Positions 1-12,500 of a DNA stretch of 64,000 bases are shown one piece after another. The notes under the pieces are model-generated. The model was not told the origin of the DNA. It was given only the letters and a program-made list of their open reading frames with translations, and made no database searches. The number at the start of each line of letters is the position of its first letter. Position 1 is the first letter of the stretch. A program made the translations under genes and the position numbers. The DNA comes from Sipunculus nudus (lineage: Eukaryota > Annelida > Sipuncula > Golfingiida > Sipunculidae): NCBI GenBank assembly GCA_026874595.1, contig CM049316.1:10346839-10410838 (forward strand). The letters are read 5' to 3'.

Positions 1-777
1 CTCCCTAAATTGTTACTGCTAAATCACCATAATGGTAACTGCTAAATCACTAACAAACTGAAAATTGAAAAAAATATCTAAATTCTGACCTACTTTGATA
101 TGTCCTTAATTGTATGGTAAAGGTTTTATGCACTTAAAACCTAAAGTTTCCTCATTAACTATAAAGATCCATTCAGTTGTATCCTGAAGTGTTCAGGTCA
201 AGGACACTTTGGTTTTATGTCAGCTGGTTGCGTGGCTGTACAAATTCCTTGCTGGTTAGATAAACTAATTGATAGACCAATTTCTCTCAGATATTGTATA
301 TGCAAAGATGACCTTTTCTATAAGAATGACCTTGAATTTGTCCATTTTTAGTTTAATTCATATGAAAGATCAGATCTTTAAGGACAGGAATAGCCTCGTT
401 GACCATAATGAATATTGTATGATCTTAAAACTTGTCCAGTTGGTTAGAAATATAGCACAACCTATTTAGCTTGTCGGTAATTATGGAGAGAGTACAGAGC
501 TTATTTAGGATGTCTTGCCAAGGTCTGGGTACACTGAAATATCACTGCAAGAAATTTCTGGTTAAATTCATAATTTTGATTCAGACCAGTGCTAAAATTT
601 TGGTCATATACATATTTTAAATGATTATTTTCATATGTATAAAATTGATTAATATCCAGTTTTGAAGAATTAATTACTCAAGTGAAAATGAATATTTTTA
701 GGCTTAAACATAATAAGGATTATGTTAAACAAGAAAAAAAATGATTTTCAGTTTTTTATGTGGTTCAAAAAGTTTTT

Positions 778-806
778 AGCTCAGATGACTTATAGTCATC
801 TGAGCT
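778..806. repeat. Perfect hairpin palindrome
   Basis: Thirteen-base arms (AGCTCAGATGACT and its complement) around a 3-base loop, followed by a GTCC/CATC-rich microsatellite (about 818-872). This arrangement looks like the head of a dispersed repeat. Confidence 0.7.
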
Positions 807-904
807 ATAGTCGTGGTCCATCGTCCGTCCATCTGTCTGTCCGTCCGTCCATCCGTCTGGATGTCCGTCCGTAAGACTGGCACGTTTCGACATCGTTGGA
901 CCTA

Positions 905-2130
905 CGAATCTGAAATTCGGCATACAGTTAGATGTCCCCAAAATCTCCTACCATGCCGAAAATTGGATCAATAGGACTTCGTTCCTTCGAGATATTAAGG
1001 AAAAACCTTAATTTTTTATTAGAAATCTTTTTTTACACTTCAGGACTGCCTAATATCAAAACCACTCATCTGGTTTTCTTCATATTAACCATAAATATTC
1101 CTCTATATAGTTCCTATGTACATGCCAGAAATTAAGTCAGTATTATTTAATTTAAAAAAGTTATGGGCCCAAACATAATGGACTTTGTAAAAAAATCAGG
1201 AAGATATTTGGTCACTTAAGACCAAAAGTGTTAAAGGTAGGGACTTTTTTTTCAGTAATACAACTTTAATCAATCAAAATTTAATTGTATACCAAAAATT
1301 AGATCAAAATCTGTTAAATTTTTTTTAATATTGGCAAAAATATAAAATTGGTACCTTAAATTTTGCCCAACTTTGGCCACAGCACGTTTTTTTCATGTAA
1401 GTACTGTGGATTTAATTTTCAAAGCATGTACACATAAGGATTTAATCTGTTAAAATCTGAAATTTGAAAATAAAAGCTGCAAAATTAGGCTAGTTATTGA
1501 ATTTTTTTGGAGGCTCTTGCTGTATTCCCTTACATTGTCAAGCAGTCCACTTTGATGACTGTAGGTCATTCAGTGCACATCTCTATGCTCCCCAGGCTGT
1601 TGGCATAATTTTAGATGTCCCCAAAATCTCCTATCATACCGAAAATAGGGTCATTAGGACTTAGTTCCTTCGAGATATTAAGGAAAAACCTCCGTTTTCC
1701 ATAAAAAAGCCATTGTTACACTTCAAGGCTGCCTAATATCAAAACCACTGATCTGTTTTTGATCATATTTAGTATTCACATTCTTTCAAACATCTTCTAT
1801 GAACATACCAAAAATTAGGTCAGTATTGGGTATTAATATTTTGAAGTTATGGGCCAAGATATAATGCAATTTTTAAAAAATCAGGAAATATATTTACTCA
1901 CCTAACATGAAAATTGCTGAACCTAGAGACTTTTTTTCAGGAATATAACTTTATTTAATCAAGATTCAATTGTTTACCCAAAATTGGATCTGAATTTTGC
2001 AAATTTTTCAAGTTATTAGCATAAATAAAAAATCAATACCTTAAATTTTGTCCAACTGTGGCACTGTTGATTTAATTTTCTCAGCATATATACATAAGGA
2101 TTTAATCTTTTAAAACCTGAAATTTCAAAG
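905..2130. repeat. Diverged tandem duplicate of ~680-bp repeat
   Basis: The block beginning atgtccccaaaatctccta at about 932 recurs at about 1,614. Several matching stretches follow in the same order (Cctaatatcaaaaccactgat, gtcagtatt, ttatgggcc, tttaatcaatcaa-like). Divergence is high, so it is old. Confidence 0.7.
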
Positions 2131-3914
2131 AAATTGATTGGAAAGAATAGCTTTTATTCATGTTTTCATACACCATGTCAAGTGTTGTTTACATCTAGCC
2201 CACCTAGTAGTACAGCCTTCACTTGCATTATGTAACCCACCCCAGGCAGCTTGCCTTGGCTCAGCTTGGCCACTACCAGCAGGCTTCCCCTCTGCCCTGC
2301 ACCCCCCCCCCCCCCCATGGTGCATAAACTAGATGAATGTTATTATTTTCTGTATTTGATTCATTCTTATTCTAGGCTATGCTACATTTTAGATTTTGTA
2401 TTTTACCACCAGGGTTACAATGATTAATGTGTACATTTAATTGTGTCCATAAAGGGGTGTATTGCTATGAAAGTGTGGATGTTCATCAGAATTCCTTACT
2501 TCAGAAGAGTAAAAACTTCATCAGGTGTGAAATTGACTATTAATTCCAGTAATAAATTAAAACTGGGATAGTAATTAGCACAATGATATTGTTTGTCCCT
2601 CATTCAACCAACAGTGTGCATACTTTATTTGAAAAGATGTTTTATCTTATCAAATTTACTGAATCTTTTATTTTATTTTGGTGAATAAAATTAAGCATGT
2701 ACTGAAAACTCCAATGTGCAAAACTTTTTAATAGTGATTCAAGGAATATTCTTGTAGATACCATGTTGTGGCATTATTTTCTTTTAAATTCAGTTTAAAC
2801 ATTTATGATTTAAAAATAATAAAATATATGTGTATGCATAATATGACCCAATATGAGCTACACTCTGGATATATGATGCTTGCAACTTTTGCAACAATTC
2901 TAATATTTTAACTTATAGTTTCAGTTTTTTACTCTGTATATATAATGATTGCAATTATTGCAACAATTCTAATATTTTAACTTATATTTTCAGTTTTTTT
3001 ATTAAAAATTTATAAAACCTGCAAATAAAAAAATGATTAAGATAAAAACTCCTTAATGGAAAAACTGGATATGCTTAAAAAAAATTGGCTTATATATAAA
3101 CTTAAATGCATTATTCCCTTGAAAGTGAAATAAAGGTATTAGTCCATTCCGTCCACTTGCCTGTCCATCTGTAAATTTTCATATGCATCACAGTATCTCA
3201 AAACTTTTACTGTTTTTCTTCAAGACAGTCTTGTCAGAGTATTAGTTTGCAATCATATATTTATAACCAAGTAGTATTAAATTCTTATATAAATGAAAAA
3301 CATAACAATAAATTATTTATACATCCACGTTCGTGCTGCCCTAACTTTTCCCTTCTCCGAACCCCATCCCAAAGTCAGCCTCAGTAAGCAAGAACAAGAT
3401 GAATCAGATATATTCATACTTTAATATTTTGTATAACTATTTGTCCATAGGTACCTGTGTACATGCCAGAAATTATGTCAATATTGTGTAATATGTAGAC
3501 ATAGTGGGCATCACAATAATGTACCTTGTCAAGACTAAAGAAATATTGTGTCATACAGTCACAAATTCATAAATCACTTCATCAGAATAGTTAATCATAA
3601 CATCATATCTGTCAAATTGAAAGCTTGCAGACTACCATACACTTTAGATCCTTCAACAAATAGCCTTATCATCATTCTACTACTGCTTATTACTGCTGTC
3701 ATTGCATTCATATTTGCTCAAATATATCACAATTTTCAACCCCTCCTAAATAAATAAAAAATAAACCACTATATTTTACTCTATTAATCCGTCAGTCAGG
3801 TAATTTCATTTATCATATTACTCACATATTACATTACATTCCTTTATAATAGCCCAATAAGCTTTATCGACTCGAAATAGTAAAACAGTGGAGAAACATT
3901 TATTGTACAATTAC

Positions 3915-3955
3915 GATCAGCTGAGCGCCGTGACCCATGGGTCCCTTGTTTTCAC
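3915..3955. repeat. Short dispersed repeat with gacccatgggtc palindrome
   Basis: The string tcagctga...tgacccatgggtc.cttgtt at about 3,918-3,952 recurs at about 26,657-26,690 in another intron. It is probably the end of a dispersed element. Confidence 0.5.
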
Positions 3956-5160
3956 TTCAGTATGAGTTGATCTGATTGTGTATGAAAAATAGGTCAAAGG
4001 TAAAACATGTCCTGAGGTGTTCACAATTCCTGTGGGCTCTCTTGCAAGATGTTTTAGATCAGGACCCAGGATGTCTTATCTGTGGTTAGATACAGTTGTT
4101 AGATTTCTTTTTATGCTTTTGTACACTTCTGTCATTGTGACAAATAATCTCATCTCTCTGTCAAAGTAATAAATCACTCTGTTCAATAAATTTCTCTCTG
4201 TGGTCTCTCAGAGATCTATCTGATCACAGATTTATCATTGATAAGAAACCTTGTTCAAATAAAATATTATCTCACATATATATATATCACAACTGAATCT
4301 GCAATACTGAATTTGTTACTGGTTACACAAATAACTGTTCTTTTTATGACTTTTGTAATGTTTATTATAGGAATATTTACATTGAATTTTCTGGGAATTA
4401 CTGGCCCAACATATTTGTAATAAATGTGTAGGGACTGGACAGGGTTAAAGATGTGCTTGACATTGCTTTATCAGTCCTGTGATAAACCCTATGTAGACAT
4501 CCATATGAACATTTATGTGTCAGCAGATATCCAGAATGAACAAGAAGCAAAATGCATGCATTAATGGTTGAATCAATAACAGTAGTTGTATTGGAAATAA
4601 AACTAAAAGTTCAACAGTTTAAAAAGTCAGTGACTGACTACACAAAATATGTAATACACTTTCAAAGATTATTCTAAAATGTATGTACAGCATACCCGCA
4701 TGCTGTCATTTACTGACAAATTAATCAAAGTTTGATGGAACTTGTATAGTTGCAAGTTACAAGTATAACTTGCACATAGGTATTTGATAGGTATTTTACT
4801 TGAGTGAGTTCCACACAGCAAGCTTTTATAATATTTGTGTAAGTTATAGGTCATTGCCATCCAGGACCTCCTTAGTCTGAGTAAGAAATACAATAAATAC
4901 AGTGTACATTATGGTTTGCTTTGGTGGATATATAAACAGGTCTCATGTTTGTAACTGTGTTGGGAGTACGCCATTGACTTGGTCCTGTAACTTGCCAGGT
5001 TGCTCTATATTTATACACAGTATCAGTGTTTCTTCCCTCTGCCCAGCTCATAACATATTGTATACACTGGCAAGACCAGGTGCAACACTTACCCTGATTC
5101 ACCAGCACACTATTTACAGGTACCCCAGGGCTGCTGCAGCCAGGAATAAATAAGAATAAC

Positions 5161-5965
5161 AGATGTACATGACTGTACTTCATAATCAGCCAAGTATAAC
5201 TAATTTGTATGACTGTACTTAATAATCAGCAAAGTATAACTGATATACATGACTGTACTACAAAATCAACCAAGTATAACTAATTTACATGACTGTACTT
5301 AAAAATCAGTCAACTATAATAAGTATATCTGATGTACATGACTGTACTCCACAATCAAAAAAGTATTTTACTTATATATATATGACCATACTTAATAATG
5401 AGCCAAGTATATTAAGTATAACTAATATACATGACTTTACTCTATAGTCAGCCAAGTATAACTAATTTGTATGACTGTACTTTATTATCAGCCAAGCATA
5501 ATAGTTATAACTGATGTACATGACTGTACTCAATAATCAGCCAAGTAAAATAGATTGAACTCATGTATATGACAGTACTACAAACTAAGCCAAGAATTAA
5601 AAGTATAAATTACGTACATGACTGTACTCCATAATAAGCCAAGTATAGTATGTCTAACTTATGTACATGACTGTGTTCCATAATAAGCTAAGTGTAGTAG
5701 GTATAACTTATGTACATGTATGACTGTACTCCATATAAACCAAGTATAAAAGGTACTACTGATTTACATGACTGTTCTTCAGAGTAAACCAAGTATAACT
5801 GATTAATATGACTGTACTTAATAATCAGTCAAGTATATAAAGTGTAACTAATGTACATGATTGTACTTTATGATCAGCCAAGTATAAGTATAACTGATGT
5901 ACATGGCTGTACTTCAGAATCTACAAAATATAACTTATTTATATGACTATACTCAATAATCAACC
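5161..5965. repeat. Minisatellite, ~40-48 bp unit, about 18 copies
   Basis: The unit resembles catgactgtacttaataatc followed by agccaagtataactaatgta. Copies vary in length and sequence throughout. No coding potential. Confidence 0.85.
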
Positions 5966-6044
5966 AGGGGTAACTAATGTGACCAGGTACACCCTCATTT
6001 TTTTTCTTCCAAAATATAGTTATGGAAATAAACTCATCAACCCT

Positions 6045-6155
6045 TGTAAGCCTCCCCTTCTTACAAGCCTACCCTTCCTGTCAGCCTACCGTTCCTATAA
6101 GCCTCCTCTTCGTATAAGCCTACACTTCCTTATAAGCCTACCCTTCCTATAAGAA
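6045..6155. repeat. Pyrimidine-rich minisatellite, ~15-17 bp unit
   Basis: About seven copies related to cccttcctataagccta, followed by a purine-rich tract and poly-G (about 6,175-6,270). Confidence 0.75.
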
Positions 6156-6393
6156 TACCTCCGAGGGAGAGATATATATTTAAAAAAAAAATGAAGAAGA
6201 TGACTGGGAAAGATATAGACCACACTTAATGGAGAGAAAGAGAGAAAAGGGGGGGGGGGAAGGAGGGTGAGAGAACAGACTGGTTACAGAAAGCTCCTAT
6301 TTCAAGCAGCTATAATAAGCCTGGTTATATATCAGTTGACAAAAGTACTCCTGATTTTTTACCATCACACCTGTTGCTTTGTTTTTGTTCCAG

Positions 6394-6536
6394 TTGGCAT
6401 CAGACAGATCGAGTGTAAAGGTTTTCAGTGGCACAGCCAAGGCCGACAGACCTACCACCTTCAGGTCACGTGGAACAACGGTGTCACCACCGACACCTAC
6501 AAGACCTATACAGAGCTAGCCAAGTTCCACCAGCAG
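6394..6536 (+). CDS. ZCCHC14: ZCCHC14-like exon: PX domain, first half
   Basis: The acceptor follows a pyrimidine tract ending ttttgttccag, and the donor is CAG|gtatac. The exon starts with two bases of a split codon and ends on a codon boundary. It encodes the beta sheet and first helix of a PX fold (GFQWHSQGRQTYHLQV ... KTYTELAKFHQQ). At the place of the usual PX Arg-Arg-Tyr lipid-binding motif the sequence is Lys-Thr-Tyr, so binding of 3-phosphoinositides may be weak; that is inference. The last ~36 bases of this exon are the source of the 91-bp array that follows. Confidence 0.9.
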
Positions 6537-9500
6537 GTATACTGCAGTCAGTGTGTGGGTTAGCATGTGTGTGTCAGCGCTGATATCATAAGAGACGTAT
6601 ACAGAGCTAGTCAAGTTCCACCAGCAGGTGTACTGCAGTCAGTGTGTGGGTTAGCATGTGTGTGTCAGCGCTGATATCCTAAGAGACCTATACAGAGCTT
6701 GCCAAATTCCACCAGCAGGTATACTGCAGTCAGTGTGTGGGTGTGCATGTGTGTGTCAGCGCTGATTTCCTAAGAGACCTATACAGAGCTAGCCAAGTCC
6801 CACCAGTAGGTGTACTGCAGTCAGTGTTTGTAGGTGTGCATGTGTGTGTCAGCACTGATATCCTAAGAGACGTATACAGAGCAAGCCAAGTTCCACCAGC
6901 AGGTTATGCAGTCAGTGTGTGGGTGTGCATGTGTGTGTCAGCACTGATATCCTAAGAGAAGTATACAGAGCTAGCCAAGTTCCACCAGCAGGTGTACTGC
7001 AGTCAGTGTGTGGGTGTGCATGTGTGTGACAGCACTGATATCCTAAGAGACCTATACAGAGCTAGCCAAGTTCCACCAGCAGAAATGCTGCAGTCAGTGT
7101 TATTGGGTGTGCATGTGTGTGTCAGCACTGATATCCTAAGAGATGTATACAGAGCTAGCCAAGTTCCAACAGCAGGTATACTGCAGTCAGTGTGTGGGTG
7201 TGCATGTGTGTGACAGCACTAATATCCTGAGAGACGTATACAGAGCTAGTCAAGTTCCACCAGCAGGTATACTGCAGTCAGTGTGTGGCTGTGCATGTGT
7301 GTGTCAGCGCTGATATCCTAAGAGACCTATACAGAGCTAGCCAAGTTCCACCAGCAGGTGTACTGCAGTCAGTGTTTGTGGGTATGCATGTGTGTGTCAG
7401 CGCTGATATCCTATGAGACCTATACAGAGCTAGCCAAGTCCCACCAGTAGGTGTACTGCAGTCAGTGTTTGTGGGTGTGCATGTGTGTGTCAGCGCTGAT
7501 ATCCTAAGAGACCTATACAGAGCTAGCCAAGTCCCACCAGTAGGTGTACTGCAGTCAGTGTTTGTGGGTGTGCATGTGTGTGTCAGCGCTGATATCCTAA
7601 GAGATCTATACATAGCTAGCCAAGTTCCACCAGCAGGTGTACTGCAGTCAGTGTTTGGGGGTGTGCATGAGACCAATACAGAGCTACCTAAGTCCAACAG
7701 TTTGCATGTGTGTGGGCATGCCATGCTTTGATGCTTTGGGTGTAACAGCTGCGAGATGCTGATTTCAGATCAAAGATGTGTACATTTCCCTTCTAAGTCT
7801 TTTGTGCAGATTGAACACTGAAAATGAAGCCTGATGAGCCAGGTGATGAATAATACACATCTTCTCATGTTGATAGCATTGAGAACATTGTAGCTTTGAA
7901 AAGAAACCCTTAGAATGAAATCCCTAGTGGTTTGACACAGACTTTCCCAAGGTTGTGTGAGTTATTTTGCTTCCTCTGTGAAGAAAATCAATCTGTGGTG
8001 GTCTACAGTAGTCCAGTACTTGATAATCTGATATGTAGATAACAAGTTTGTGATAAAAATGTCACAGTTGCTATCAAGTTATTGACATCATCACCACACT
8101 AGCTGTAAAGTAGTTGACAACAGCTGACAAGTTGTTGAGAACATCCTCTCAATAACTCTTTTAAGTTGGCATCACTATCATCACAGTAGCTGTCAAGTAG
8201 TTGACAACATCATCATAGCTGACAGCATCACCACAGTAGCTGTCAAGTAGCTGACAGCATCACCACAGTAGCTGTCAAGTTGATGACAACATCATCACAG
8301 TAGCTGTCAAGTTGATGACAACATCATCACAGTAGCTGTCAAGTTGTTGACAACATCATCACAGTAGCTGTCAAGTTGTTGACAACATCATCACAGTAGC
8401 TGTCAAGTTGTTGACAACATCTTCACAGTAGCTTTCGAGTAGTTGACAACATTGTCACAGTAGCTGTCAAGTTGTTGAGAACATCATCTCAAAAGCTGTC
8501 AAGTTGACAGCACCATCATTACAGTAGCTTTCAAGTAGTAGACAACAATACCATAGTATCTGTCAAGTTGACAACATCCTCACAGTGACAGAATTTCACA
8601 ATCTTTTACTATATTTTTTGGTGTTTAAAATGAATTTCTAGGAAATGCAGTTTTTTGGTCTTAAAATGTATGCCAGCTGTGTCCTAAGATTGGTCACTTC
8701 CCATATTTTCCTGAGAAATTTCACATTATTTTGTTAAGGGGTGATTGCAGCACCATCTGTCAGGACCTACCTGAACTATGCAACTACAGGTAATGTGCTT
8801 GCAAATTTAATCCACATCCTTTATTTAATGGCTAGGTTGAGTGCTTTGTTGTTAAAGTGTTTGTGTGCTCTGAACTGATGAAGATTGCAGTATTATTATT
8901 GTATGTACAATTTCTGAGTAAGAATGATCAATAATCTCTAAGGATTTGATTTTCTTTACCATGATTCATAAAATATGGTGGAGAGTATAAGCATGATATA
9001 TTGTGTTGATGTATGTTGTATTGACAGTCCTACCAAAGGTAAATGTCTGTAATTCCATTCTCATTTTATTTGATTACTGTGGTTGCCTTTTTGTTCTCAA
9101 GGGTTTTAATTTCGCAATATTCGGGGATGGAAAATAATCGCGAAAATGAAGCCCTCGGGAATACTTGGCCAATTGAGTATGTCCTTCATATTTAGTGTAG
9201 CCAATACTTGTATGGGAATAGGTTAGAACAGTAAGAAATTTTATACTAAGTTACATCCATGCAGGTGTAGGGAAATCGTTCCCTTAAATTTGAACTAAAC
9301 TACCTGTGCTGTGTGTACGGGCCCATCGTTATATGAGAAGAATATCATGAACTCATGACTTATTCTCATTTTATAATACACACAGGTATGGATTTACCAA
9401 AGATTTGATATAGGTTCTGGTGAGATCGCATAAATGAAACTCTTGCGAAACATTAAAAATGGAGAAATCACGAAAAATCAGCCTCGCGAATATGAAACCA

Positions 9501-12500
9501 ACCACAGTATTTAGAAAGCACTGCTAATTCAGTAATGTTAGTATTTTATGTTATATGGGAGTTATACTTAAAAATGCTTGACCAGTGTCATGAATAATGA
9601 TCAAGACAACAGGTGTTTGTTTCATGTGGAGTGGTTCACTACACCATATCTGCATTACATAATTGATAACTGCACTACCTTTTTGTTATTTCAAATGTTT
9701 ACAAATAGTTTTAAAAAACGTTTGCAAAGGACATAGATTTGAGATATTTCTGATTTGCTTTTTGTTTATTCTGCTGTTGTCACTGGTGGTAGTGTATATG
9801 ACTTTAAACTTGTGCTTCTTATGCTTTCAGCTGTTAAATGTATTTCCCAAAGAGTCTGCTGCCCACAAACAAGAAAGACACATACCATTTTTTCCTTCAG
9901 GTAGGTATAATGATTGAGTTAAGATAATTTTAGCGCTACTGAATTAAATACATTTGAGTAAGAGCAGTTAATCAAAACTGGCATTGTCACAGTTGATGTG
10001 TGTCAGAACTGTTCACACACCTTGCGTCATAATGATCATGTCATAATGCGCAAGAGTCAGTGAATATAAAGCTGGCATCTAGGTTACTGTATCCCACACT
10101 AAATGTAATACCCTAATTCATGTCGGATTGCAAGGCTATCGGATTGTCAAATCAGTAAAGGTGATGGTGGGTCAAGATACAATGTGACCTAAATGTTTGG
10201 AGGAGGACTTTAGTATTCATTAAATATTTTGTTATAATAAACTACATATATGATATTGTGATGATTTATGTGAATTAGAAAATAAAACATCTGTCATGGA
10301 GTACTGTTTTATTTCTTATATACATGTCTATATATACAAAGCTCAATGCTCATCAAGACTGACAACCTATGCAGATTCTTTCATTATGGGACATGATTAT
10401 ATTTCTGAACAAATATTAACTTAATGTATATAAAGCCTCAGTCACAACTGCTGCGGTCACCGCAAACCGTAGAGTACCGTGCAGTTTTGGGGACCGCAGG
10501 AATACTTAAGCCTCGGTCACAATCCGCTGCGGCCAACGCACACCATAGATCACCATTCGGTTTTTGAAACCACAGAAATACTTATGCGGCCGACGTGTTG
10601 GGGCGGCACAGTGTCTTCCTCATTCTCACGGCCTTCGCACGGTAAAGAAAGCTAACCCTGCGTACGCCGCAAGCTAACCTTGCGGAAGCCATAAAGACCC
10701 CTTACGACAGCCGCAGGTACACCGTACATCTCTCGGCATCAACTTAAGCGCTTGCCCTAATGTCAGTTACAGTCGTTGTGGAGCCCCTGCGGCCTTTGAA
10801 AAACGCACGATTGCCTTGGTGTACCGCACGGAATAGCCCAAAACACTCGCCGTACGGCGACCGTATCCCGGTTGTGACCGAGGCTTAATAAATGCACGAA
10901 CCACGGGTGATCTACTGAGTTCATGTACATCTAAGGAATGCAAGCATATCTCCCTGGTATCTGGTTCGTTTATTTTTTACTTTTCACAGACTTTTCTTAG
11001 CAGTCCGTGGTCGGCATCAACGTCCCCTGCAATGAAGCCCTGCTCTTCCATATACTGTAGCCCTGTTTCCATTTGCCCAATCGTGTCTCTGGGTGTTACT
11101 GATTTAGGAGGATCATCTTCTCCCTCAGACTCGCAGTCACTGTGGCCTCTGTCTTCTTTGATAATTGACACAATATCAGGGCTGCAGAATTGCTTCCGTT
11201 GGCTCCATATTGTCCAATGCGAGGTATACCTCCGCGGTCAAATGGTCAGCGCTGTTGAATGTCTGGAAAAGGTCCGCAACTTCGTTTTCCATGTCCTTGT
11301 GTTTCACACACAGATAGGTTGTGTCTGCCACATACGGAACCAAATTGACTTAATTAGTGAGCCAAATTGACTCAATAATTAGCTCTAATGTACAGTTTGA
11401 ACAATACGCATCGCTGGATTTCACGCCTTATTGATCAGGGTGCTGAATGCACAAACTCGACGACTGACATCAAAGGACAATATACTGGTCGGATTTTTAA
11501 GTCGGAAAATACGTTGGTATCCTTGTTTGTGTCAGGAAATGTCATGTCGGAGTCAGAATCTGAGGCTGTCGGTTTGTCAAGGCTAATTTCCCTGGGCCCC
11601 GTTGGTTTTTTACAAAATACTGTTGGATTGCAAAGTTTTCAGATTGTTAAGGGTCAGAATGTCAAGTTGCGACTGTATATAAATATGGTATTAAGTCACT
11701 ACTGCAACCTCATTTCTAGGGGTCAAAGAATTAAGCACATAACTCTCAATTCAATCATTGATTGACATATATATGCTATCATTACTAGTGAAATTCAAGA
11801 TTTGTACATATTTAGTCGAGATCTTTGGCCATATGTGAAATAATGTCACTGCCATTTGATGGAAAAAGGCAGAAATCTCAACCTTTGAAATTCTTGGCCC
11901 CTTTGAAAATCATATATGATTCCAGTTATTAGTATGACTGTTTTGTTCATAATATTACAATATGGGGGGGGGTAGGATGGGCTTACTTTCATATGTGAAA
12001 CATTCAAACAAGGTCAGTTTGGCCTAGAGCTTTACTGTGCTATTGGTAGAAATATCTAGATGTGGATTTAAAAAAGCTTCATTGATCTTGTTTGGCTCTC
12101 CTACTGCTTTATGAAAGATAACACCAAGGTGTGTTACTTCAATTTGAGCTATTGGCCAAATACATGATTTTCTTCATGAAATGCAGTGAAAACTGATCCA
12201 ATAACTCTTTTAATATGGACTTTTTTAGTTCACTTAATTCATCTATTTGTTCATCTAAAATAATGAAAATTAAATATTTGTTATTTTACAGTTATTTTAG
12301 TCCTCAGTATGTGACAACTACATTTAGTTTTAAAAAAAAACAGTTGTCACTTAATTCGTAATAGTTTAGAGTAAGTCATACAGAAAAAGAAACATTTCTA
12401 TGCAGAAACCCTGTTTTTGCTTTTGCATTAAGTAACTTCATCAGTGGCTACAATTAGTCATATTCTTTGTATTTTCAGACAAAGGCATAGCCAGGGAACT

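Larger units (their letters stand above)
1..6393. other. Non-coding sequence upstream of the first recognised exon
   Basis: Probably an intron of the ZCCHC14-like gene, because the first exon starts in mid-codon. Short ORFs here have no family resemblance. It contains a diverged tandem pair at 0.8-2.1 kb, a poly-C run at about 2,303, an arc of ordinary AT-rich sequence at 2.1-5.1 kb with nothing recognised apart from a short repeat at 3.9 kb, then two minisatellites at 5.16-6.16 kb. Confidence 0.5.
7700..9830 (+). other. Intron sequence with a minisatellite and a small inverted-repeat element
   Basis: Holds a ~33-bp minisatellite (8,150-8,590) and a MITE-like element (9,077-9,507). No coding exon is needed here: the flanking exons join in phase 0. 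A potential 39-base exon at about 8,751-8,789 has an in-frame stop and was discarded. Confidence 0.6.

Noticed and set aside
4872-5183. 103-codon minus-strand ORF
   Set aside because: Partly in the minisatellite; no family resemblance, and opposed by an equally open plus-strand frame.
7278-7724. 148-codon minus-strand ORF with repeated motif, and plus-strand ORFs at 6737-7213 and 7465-7731
   Set aside because: Produced by the 91-bp array; the frame shifts every unit and the motif is the exon end read in other frames.
8751-8789. Possible 39-base exon between ttgcag and gtaatg
   Set aside because: In-frame stop in the required phase; neighbouring exons already join in phase 0.
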